Part shown: positions 12,201-18,600 of the stretch, one piece after another
Numbering within the stretch: the first letter of the stretch is position 1
Layout: the number at the start of each line of letters is the position of its first letter
Assembly (NCBI GenBank): GCA_041665525.1
Contig: JBAYIS010000003.1
Span: 62,001 to 126,000, forward strand
Source of the DNA: UBA8401 sp041665525
Lineage (GTDB): Bacteria > Bacteroidota > Ignavibacteria > UBA10030 > UBA8401
Direction of reading: 5' to 3'
Length of the DNA: 64,000 nt
The notes under the pieces: generated by a model
Database searches by the model: none
The model's input: only the letters and a program-made list of their open reading frames with translations
What the model was told of the DNA's origin: nothing
Program-made: the position numbers and the translations under genes

Positions 12201-13633
12201 GGAATGTTGCCATTCAGGATATAATATCCGTTTTCCGGTATTGTAATGGTCGCTGTACCGTTCAATTCGGATGCGCCCAGTAACACTTTATACTTTCCGG
12301 GTGTGATATCAACAAATTCATATACGCCGCGGCTGTCCGTAAAGGATTTTAAAACATCCGCTTGTGCGGTCTCACTGACGAATTGCTTTCCTTTGGGTGC
12401 TCCTTCGGGATTGGAAATTTTAATCAGCTCGATCGGCATATTCGGGATATAGATCGGGGAATTGGAAATCCAATAGTAGACCGTTCCGGAGATGGCGTTT
12501 TTGTTCGGAATGATATGCGTACTTGTTCCTTTGATATCCACGGGAACATACGTCGTCACCGTATTATCCAACGAGAACTTGTCGGAAGCAGAAACATCCA
12601 CGCGGTACACACCGGTCTTCGGCACAAACATAAAGAAGTGACCTTTGGAATCAGTGGAATCAGTATCAATGATCACTGCGGTCGTTGAATCCAGCAACCG
12701 CACAAATGCATTCTGATAGAATTTCTTTGTCACATTGTCCAACACTGTGCCGGTAATAGCGCCGGGATAGAATTCAACTCTCACCGTATCGGTGATATCG
12801 CATTCAGTGAGCAGTTCCACAATTACTTCAGCTTTGATGAAAGATCCTGTGGTAAGGACTGCGTTCACGGAATCCGTAACAATCCCGTTCACGGAATACC
12901 GTGTCACAGAATCCTTGCCGTTCGAGAACGTTCCGAAATCCGTTCTGAAAAAGACCGGCGTACCGTCCGGCTTCGGAGTGCCAAGCGTATCGGTCACATG
13001 TGCTGTGATCACCGCCCACTGCATTCCGTTGCCAATAAGCTTGTCTGCGGATTTATCAATGGTGATCCTGCATGATTCGGTCATACCTATGGAGATCTTC
13101 ACATCCGCAGAAGATGTTGTAACGGTGCCGATACTGTCGATCGCTACCGCTGTATTGGTGACAGCATACTCGCCGGCGGTTCCGGATTTTACTACTGCGG
13201 TAACAATGATGGAATCTTTTATAGATGCATTGACCGTCCCGGCATTCCAGGAAATGATGTTTCCTGATACAGATCCTTTTGTAACTGTTATAATGGAGAA
13301 GTACGACGGCATGGTATCCGTCACGACCACCTGCGGTGCGTTCAGATTTCCGACATAACCAATGACGATCTTGAACTGAACAGTGTCACCGGCACTAGCG
13401 CTGTCCCGTGACACTGTTTTATTCAACGAAAGTCCACCCCACCCTTCCACTGCGATACGTGCTGTATCGGAGAGAACGGTGCTGTCGATTCCATTCGCAA
13501 ACACATACTTCACAGTCGCGATGTTATCAATCCGGGTTTCGGCCGGTGTCTGTGCAGAGACCAGCGAACTCAGAGCGATCAACAATCCGCTGAGCGTGAA
13601 GAATGAGGCAATATGTTTTTTAAGTTTTTTCAT
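6212..13633 (-). CDS. Giant DUF11-repeat surface protein with two OmpA-like domains
   Basis: A 2473-aa protein with a signal peptide (residues 1-27, cleavage after LVSA). About nine DUF11 (conserved repeat) domains each start with a K-S-V/R...GDT...Y motif. Invasin-like domains begin at C188 and C1117, each followed by a carboxypeptidase-regulatory-like domain. An SdrD-B-like domain is at about 1808-1870 (GKVFFDDNRN). Two OmpA C-terminal-type peptidoglycan-binding domains lie at about 1945-2055 and 2195-2305, each with the GHTDS and NRR(V/I)E motifs. A DUF11-like domain separates them and about 170 residues follow the second. The protein therefore probably spans from peptidoglycan to the surface. 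The ribosome site GGAG sits 10 bases before the ATG, directly after a strong hairpin. The next gene, an outer-membrane barrel, is coupled by TAATG. Confidence 0.88.
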   Translation of the reverse strand: MKKLKKHIASFFTLSGLLIALSSLVSAQTPAETRIDNIATVKYVFANGIDSTVLSDTARIAVEGWGGLSLNKTVSRDSASAGDTVQFKIVIGYVGNLNAPQVVVTDTMPSYFSIITVTKGSVSGNIISWNAGTVNASIKDSIIVTAVVKSGTAGEYAVTNTAVAIDSIGTVTTSSADVKISIGMTESCRITIDKSADKLIGNGMQWAVITAHVTDTLGTPKPDGTPVFFRTDFGTFSNGKDSVTRYSVNGIVTDSVNAVLTTGSFIKAEVIVELLTECDITDTVRVEFYPGAITGTVLDNVTKKFYQNAFVRLLDSTTAVIIDTDSTDSKGHFFMFVPKTGVYRVDVSASDKFSLDNTVTTYVPVDIKGTSTHIIPNKNAISGTVYYWISNSPIYIPNMPIELIKISNPEGAPKGKQFVSETAQADVLKSFTDSRGVYEFVDITPGKYKVLLGASELNGTATITIPENGYYILNGNIPVLLTSLPTIEKSGTVSAAVGDTVNYQINVRNPNKFSISNTVVTDTLRAGMEYFSSTENGVYNNATRTVTWSLGNIDSSFKKTLAVKVLINSAVSVPTAVNSATLSASEIFSLNDTARTAIIPEFSQTIVKSVNRDSSAAGDTMQYRITVKNTGSGAQANVVLTDTIDAQKFSILLVSSNATVQDNIVTMMLDTLAAGDSAVVSVRVRVRENAVLGYLNTAFAKSTVTPLQSSTVFTPWKQSVNPNASSLLIVKSVSKDTAVNGDSIQYTIHVKNTGDKNLTNVVITDTLSSKLTKNTILYNKGTIDNNIMTYYAGTLAAGASDSVVIVSVVAASPYIPETVSNTAFATANDALLQHSTVTFTSLIGKLDKLLLSISVSSSTVFTGDSLNYVLRITNVSNRKLTNVVVRDPIPFQLENIRVEKPSAAAGSKARISVVPVREAGLMQNDSLGVDGSVVVYTKDTIGVGEIDSFYVKTNVRLDRPNFELILNTGNATTDQTPKIIAQAVTTVEPRVIKNFQLQLTKRVSKDTVHIGDTMSYIIHMKNITGGPLTKISVVDTLPPQIINPRVIGNAKVNGNVIIYEVGYLGSSKEDSIIIIGQLNPNGVHDGELILNYAFARALQIEEQTAFALFTAKTDPACRIEVIATPDKIVGNGRSKAYIQVNLTNTLGFPKPDGTPVVLTTTVGQFTNGQSMRVLYSKDGKVSDSLQATVAGNNLVNAMAIASADDGQGCKAKDTVQIVFFPGAIEGTVIDYRTQQPVLGAIVRAYSKTTDSLIGEIITKVDGYYLFPVAKTDSFRVTITTVNEFGKDITVETEVTVNVSGGGDPPTPNQNSVSGAVYYLVSHEPLPAANLSILLQAIIPPGNKNAKSRTVGLATIDSVFTDSSGTYKFDKIPAGKFRVTLNHPSIKSSVDLVNSGSGQYVINANIAVTLNPNIVFSKVGPAKVSLSDTAAYTIKVQNTGNLSTTNTEVIDSLHWAMKFVSATDGGVYQPESHRIVWSLGKFDSLGQKEYGVTVKFVDTIQNTTASMNRASITSNQTTMILDSVPTVLYLAPTMKLWKVSNVHQADPGDTVIYSIKLRNISGSFADSVSISDKLPGQVEFLGSSVQYYRSTPQSVMNDTVAYNRLSHSFEWNKRDTVFVGDSATLNIITRVRMNLEPGEHTYTNVATMSWNSGSTSSDLDSLSNATVRSFVTYLKITKQALRKVVEIGDIATYVIRVTNTSTTNIARDIQVVDKIPFGFRYMNGSSFRDSTKLSDPTGRKELLWLLQDSLVPGATVQFVYRLAVGAGAAEGNGINTAQAFGISQFGNPLVSAEVAERVEVRRGVFTTHGLIIGKVFFDDNRNKYQDPNETGVKGVELMMEDGTRIITGDDGKYSVPDVLPGQHVIRVRTHTLPKDSYLEMGYNDFAKDSTSRFVDLTESGIARVDFYLARNIVRPDSLVFSQSVAKVGDFSIQRISSPRNIVFIEDKRFASMKLSGLNFEVGKAILKPEAYVTLRQLADVLREYPDQPLIIAGHTDSMKIATAEFPNNKVLSMARAMAVKYYLVEKQGINVDRIRIEGHGETRPVATNKSIDGRSLNRRVEFFFTPSTEEKLITEMPVAIEIPIEYKGTENITKVDFRDILDPALIYVAGSATFADSAITPQIVGNELHWTLRNLGPNFKNKLRYTVMVQRPADYNTAKLRSTSASICYFVGDSALKCIDTLTTMNEVAIAVRGRAVNFIMSGVLFDVGKSSLRSTALTSLETTAKFLKEDPTATALIEGHTDSSPIKTKEFPSNTELSFARANTIKQKLVSHYGIAPERLQTIGYGEFRPLASNYTKEGKQVNRRIEMRILRSEFAMKVLPEGKVDSSRLVVETLLPKNAPKGIETMMRDKSKERYILKLDIQRKVKRNTVKTMIIDTIPDGLNLAPKTITLVSGVDSVQVQGKVLTVYCSNADSLIQLYYVAEVTEDAKDETVVVDDYTVRTIQKDGTVTEKTAPHSTIEIRKKRMLVRNQR

Positions 13634-13646
13634 GTAAAAACTTCTC

Positions 13647-13676
13647 CGGAGCCCCTTCCCTGCGAAAGGGGCTCCG
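13647..13676 (-). promoter_or_regulatory. Strong intercistronic hairpin before the giant OmpA/DUF11 gene
   Basis: The sequence forms an 11-bp perfect stem (CGGAGCCCCTT / AAGGGGCTCCG) with an 8-base loop. It lies between the stop of the ~590-aa DUF11 gene (13691) and the start of the 2473-aa gene (13633). The GGAG ribosome site of the downstream gene touches the base of the stem. Only a short interrupted run of U follows, so it is a poor intrinsic terminator. It is more likely an RNA-stability, attenuation or translation-control element that sets unequal expression of the two genes. Confidence 0.6.
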
Positions 13677-13690
13677 AAAAAGGAAGAGCA

Positions 13691-15499
13691 TTAATCGATC
13701 TTGACTCTGAATCTGATTTTACCAGTATAGCTCGGATCGTTCATCAACCGCGGTCCGACAGTTCCGACGTTGACGGTGATTGTTCCGCTCGAAACCGTTC
13801 CTTCATCCGAATCAGCTGCGTCGGTGAGTGTCACGAAATTCGTACCGTCTCCAGTTCCGAGATTAGTAGAATTATCGATCTTCAGCGAATCCGCGATGTA
13901 GGATGTATTCGTCGGTGATGCATCAGTTATTACAATCGAATTCGCCGTACCGGAACCGGTATTGGTGTAGGTGATTGTATAGATCAGTGTATCACCCGGG
14001 CGAGTCCGACCGTTCTGTGCCTGCACTGATTTGGTCAAAACCATTACAGGTGCTTTCACACGTGTAACAGTCCATCCTGAATCGCGTGCATCATTTACAA
14101 CGGATACGGCAAGATAGTTTGCGCTATCTAAGCTCCGGTCAGCAACAGATTGACCAATAGTATCCACAGCAATGAACATGATCGAATCACCCGTTGCGAT
14201 AACACCAGTATGATTGCTCAAGTCAAATGGGGTATCTCCGCCGTCATAAGCACCGTCATTGTTCATATCTTTGAACAAAGTCCAGGTAAGACCAACCGTG
14301 GTTGTGCGTGAGATATTCGCACTATCAGCACTATTGCCAGTGTTCTTCAATCTGATCTTGTAATATTTGGAAAGAGTGACGTTCACAGAATCGGTTGCCG
14401 AGTCGGTAGTAAATGAACCGCCGATGATAGCAACTTTCAGATCCCATGAGCTTGAAGTAGAAACAATGCTCGTAATCGGACCGCCAAGAGGTGTTTTGGT
14501 TCTGCCGTTCAAGCTATCCGTATAAATGAGATATGCATGGTTGGAGATTGACGTACCGGAAGAGACTCCGGAATTTACTGTAACGGAGAACGTCAACGTT
14601 CCTTGTTCCCCGTTCGCAATGGTTCCCCCTGTACCGATGCCAGACCATTCGATTCTGTTTGGAGAAGTTAAGAATTGAACCGAACCGCCTCCGCTGACGA
14701 TATTTGCATCAGCATTATACGTTACATCGCTGCTCAGCGTATCAACAAGATATGCACCTGTAGCGTATCCATAACCATTATTGGAGTATGTAATGGTATA
14801 GTTTATAACTTCGCCCGGTTTTGGTGTAAGGTCACCCGTTGTTTTGTTGGTCGAGACATTCCCTACCTTGGTCATGATCGAATCACGGACCCATGCTGAG
14901 GCAGTGTCATAAACAACATTTGCTGTATCCTGAAATTTTGACGTCACTGTTAAGCGAGTCGTATCCAGAATCCAGCTCGGAGCATTGTTCGGAATGAACA
15001 TGCGGAGAATGATCTTATACTCAGCATCAGCCGCAAGGCCGGAAATGCTATCCAATTGTGTCGTTTCGCCACCCTGAAGAATTCCATCACCGTTATTATC
15101 ATAGAATACGGTCGGCGAAGTCCAGTTGGCGGAATCTGCTTTTGTGATGGTATACGAATCCAATCCGTTACCGGTATTTCTCACTGTATGCGCAAAATAG
15201 ACATACATGCTGTCGCTAGCATACTGTAATGTTCCAGTCGGAGAAAGAGCAACGCCGGGAACCTGTTCAACGGTTACCGTGACGATGTTCGATTGAGTTG
15301 TGGCTGAATCTGTCCCCGAAAGAAATTTATAGGACATCGACGCCTGGATCGTTATTGACGTACCAGCCGGAGTACCTGCTGCAAATGCACTTGTCGTCCC
15401 AATCAGGACGAAAGCACAGAAAGCAGCCATAAAAACCAATTTGGTTTTCATATGTAACCCTTTCTGTTTGTGTTGTTTATTGTGTTGTGTGTTTTTCAT
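13691..15499 (-). CDS. Exported DUF11-domain surface protein, about 590 aa
   Basis: The longest frame encodes 602 aa. An internal ATG at 15451 gives 586 aa beginning directly with a classical signal peptide (MKTKLVFMAAF..., cleavage near TSAFAA). Both starts have purine-rich sites upstream: AAGGAAAG before 15499 and GAAAGGG before 15451. The first adds a 16-residue Lys/His/Gln/Asn-rich leader. The mature part has an N-terminal region with acidic loops (YDNNGDGILQGGE, KDMNNDGAYDGGD) that look like calcium-binding turns. DUF11 domains lie at about 215-330 and 490-602. Its last ~110 residues resemble the end of the 1789-aa protein. No OmpA domain, lipobox or sorting signal is visible, so it is probably secreted or held by its larger partners. 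Confidence 0.82.
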   Translation of the reverse strand: MKNTQHNKQHKQKGLHMKTKLVFMAAFCAFVLIGTTSAFAAGTPAGTSITIQASMSYKFLSGTDSATTQSNIVTVTVEQVPGVALSPTGTLQYASDSMYVYFAHTVRNTGNGLDSYTITKADSANWTSPTVFYDNNGDGILQGGETTQLDSISGLAADAEYKIILRMFIPNNAPSWILDTTRLTVTSKFQDTANVVYDTASAWVRDSIMTKVGNVSTNKTTGDLTPKPGEVINYTITYSNNGYGYATGAYLVDTLSSDVTYNADANIVSGGGSVQFLTSPNRIEWSGIGTGGTIANGEQGTLTFSVTVNSGVSSGTSISNHAYLIYTDSLNGRTKTPLGGPITSIVSTSSSWDLKVAIIGGSFTTDSATDSVNVTLSKYYKIRLKNTGNSADSANISRTTTVGLTWTLFKDMNNDGAYDGGDTPFDLSNHTGVIATGDSIMFIAVDTIGQSVADRSLDSANYLAVSVVNDARDSGWTVTRVKAPVMVLTKSVQAQNGRTRPGDTLIYTITYTNTGSGTANSIVITDASPTNTSYIADSLKIDNSTNLGTGDGTNFVTLTDAADSDEGTVSSGTITVNVGTVGPRLMNDPSYTGKIRFRVKID

Positions 15500-15532
15500 T
15501 TTGTTTCTTTCCTTTTTGTAAAAATAGATTGT

Positions 15533-15592
15533 TTATGCATCGCTCACTCTGATAGGTGGAGGTTTTGGTTTACGCATATATCGTCTTTTCAT
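15533..15592 (-). CDS. Micro-ORF, 19 aa, basic and proline-rich (MKRRYMRKPKPPPIRVSDA)
   Basis: This frame is too short for ordinary gene callers. It lies in the 150-base gap between the 1789-aa and ~590-aa surface genes, on the same strand. Its ATG has a near-perfect Shine-Dalgarno (AAGGAG, 15600-15605) seven bases upstream, better than those of the large genes around it. The peptide is strongly basic at the N-terminus (KRRYMRKPK) and proline-rich in the middle. It has no signal peptide or membrane segment. It could be a translated leader that couples or regulates the next gene, or a small functional protein. The evidence is the ribosome site, an intact frame and its place in the operon; conservation was not tested. 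Confidence 0.5.
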   Translation of the reverse strand: MKRRYMRKPKPPPIRVSDA

Positions 15593-15648
15593 TGTGTTTC
15601 TCCTTATAGTTATGGTGTGATTATGTGTAAAAGAAATTTTTATTGTTT

Positions 15649-18600
15649 TTAATTAACTCGAACCTTAATTGTGATCGTACCGGAAACACCCGGTTGAACG
15701 ATGCCGATGTTCAATTGTACTGTTGATCCTACTAACGTAACTTCATCCGCATCTGCCGCATCAGATTTATTGACAGTATTAATTGTCACAGAATTGGGAA
15801 CATAGGTTGTATGCTGGGGCTCCGTATCGGACATGGTGACTAATGTCGCAGCCATCGTTCCAGCATTTGAATAAGTGATCGTATACATAATCGTATCTCC
15901 CGGCCTTGCAGAAGCACGATTTGCCGTCTTCGTCATCATCATCACCGGCCTGTTGATCGGCATGAAGGATGCGGTAACAACTGCACTGTCGCCATTCCCG
16001 CGGATCACGGCAGTATTGATCGCAGCTACTTGATTAATAACTGATGAATCGATCTGCACCTGATATGTCAGCACAGCACTATCCCCAACTGTTACATTAA
16101 ACGAATTGAATGTGATCACCCGGCCATTGACAGTTGCTCCCGGATTGAATGTGTCGGTCAGGATGGTAACATGCTGCGGCACCGTATCGGTCACTGATAC
16201 CGACGTTGCATTGGCACTGCCGGAATTTTTCACGGTGATTGTGTAGGAGATCGTATCTGCCGGAACAGCAAATCCGCCGTCGATATCGACCATCGTTTTC
16301 GTCGAAGTGGTGAAATCGGGACGAGCAACAATCGTAACACTTCCCGTATCCGATACGGTCGATGCATTCGCAGCAGATGCGTAGGCTTTGTTGATAAAGA
16401 TCGTATTACCGGCTGCCAGCGGTGAATTGACAACAGTTTTAAAGGTGACAACATTGCCGGTGTCATTCGTTCCAAGCATTGCCAGAGATACGAGGATCCT
16501 GTTCGTTGCAAACGATGCGCCGGTGCCAGTTAATGAACCTGGAACGTATGTCATGTTGGACGGAATGGTGTCGACCACCGTAAATGTCGTTGCCGTGTCG
16601 GACCCGGTATTGCCATACGTCAACGAGTATGTAATTGTGTCTTCAGGAGTATTGTTCGTATAGGATGCACTCTTTTGTAATGTCAGATTCGGATACGACA
16701 GGACCGTAGTTGTAACACTTGTTCCGGGAATGGAATCCACCAGTTTATCAGTCGTTACCCAGGAAGTGTTTGGAATGATCCTACCATTGCTGATCGGCGA
16801 ATTGATTTGCACTTGGAATGTCACTGTCTTCGATGAATCCGGTGTTACATCTCCCAATGCAAGACCGGAGACCAGCGGAGAAGTTCCGCTTACATCTGTC
16901 TGCACCACATTATTGATCTTCGTGGAATTAGGCACGTATGTCGTCCACGCCGGGATAGAATCGAACAAAACTGTCGCTGTTGATGTACTGATTGTGGCAT
17001 TCGACACAACGATTGAATAGGTGATGATACTGGTCGCAAATGCCGTTGTACTGTCCACGGCTTTAACGGCAGCAAGCTGCGGATAAATTACGTTGGTCAA
17101 TGCAGGAGATGAATGCTTGTCCGTAATGCCGAATGCAGAGATCGTCGCTTTATTGGAGATCTGTGCTATACTATTATAGGCGATCGGTTTCGGCAAGTGA
17201 ACAAGCATCGTCACTTCGCCGGAATCATTGACAGCGATGTTCGGCAAATTCCAAGTCACGATCCCGCCGGTGTTCGTTCCGCTGTTTGATGCACTAATGA
17301 ATGTAGTATTCGCCGGAACCGTATCGGTAAGGACAACACTCGTTGCACCAGCGGAACCGACATTTTTGTATCGAATTGTATAGGTCAGCGTATCTGCAGG
17401 ACCTGCCGAAACCAAATCTACGCTCTTCGTCAATGTGAAATTCGGAATTGCACTGACTGTTGTGTTTACGGAGGATGTTTTATATGTGTCCTCTGCATTT
17501 GTGAAGACCGCTTTATTGGTGATTGTCGTCCCGATTGATGTTCCGGTATTAATCGTCGCTTTGAATGTTAGGGTGCCGCTGGTATTTGCATCCACTGTAC
17601 CAAGGTTCCACACTAATCGTGCAGGACTTCCGACATACGCACCGCCGCCTGTCACCGAACCGGTCACATACGTGAGATTTGTCGGTATCGTATCCGTTAC
17701 CGTGGAAATGGTCGAAGCAGAAACGCCCGGTGCATTGGAATAATTGATGGTGTAGGTCAATTCCGTCCCGACGGGAGCGGAAGTGATATCGACGCTTTTT
17801 GTCAGCGTGATGCTCGGCGACAACAGCGATGTTGTTGTTACAGTATTGGTCAGCGTAACCGGTGTTGTACTGTTCAGTGATGCCCGGTTCGGAATAACGA
17901 CACCGCCCTGATTCACAATACCGCGAATGATTAACGAAGCAGATCCGCCGTTCGCAACACTGCCGGGGAGCCAGGTGATGATATTACCGCTGTTGGATAC
18001 CGTGCCGACCGACGCTGTGGAACCGATATAATTCAACGAATTCGGCAGTGTATCCTTCACCGTTCTGCTCTTTGCTGAACCGGAATTGTTCAAATAGAAT
18101 AAAGTATAGACCAATGTATCGCCCACGTACACCGTCGACTTGTCAACGGATTTCACCATCACTTCTTCATTCTCTGCAATGCCAATCGGCAGTGTTGTGG
18201 AGATTGTACTTTGTTCGCTGCTCACCAGTACGCCGCGGGCACGCGCAGTGTTGGTGTAATTCACTCCAACGATCGGCGCTTTCACTCTGAACGTAAGCGT
18301 TTTCGTCTGTCCGGGCGTTAATGTTGCCGCCGGATTGAAAATCCACTGCACTGTTCCGGTGCTTCCGGTGACAGGTCTTGTGGTCACTGCGGAATACAAT
18401 GTTCCGCCATTCGTCCATCGATACTGGAAATTATTCGGCAGCACATCTTCAAGTGTATCGAGTGTTGCCGTATAAAATCCGGTGTTTGTTAATGTCAGTG
18501 TATATGTACCGGTATCACTGGTGGCGTACACTGCCTGGTTCGATGTTTTTGTCAGGGAGACATTCGGAATGGCGGTCACCAGCAATGTTGCATTGCTGCT

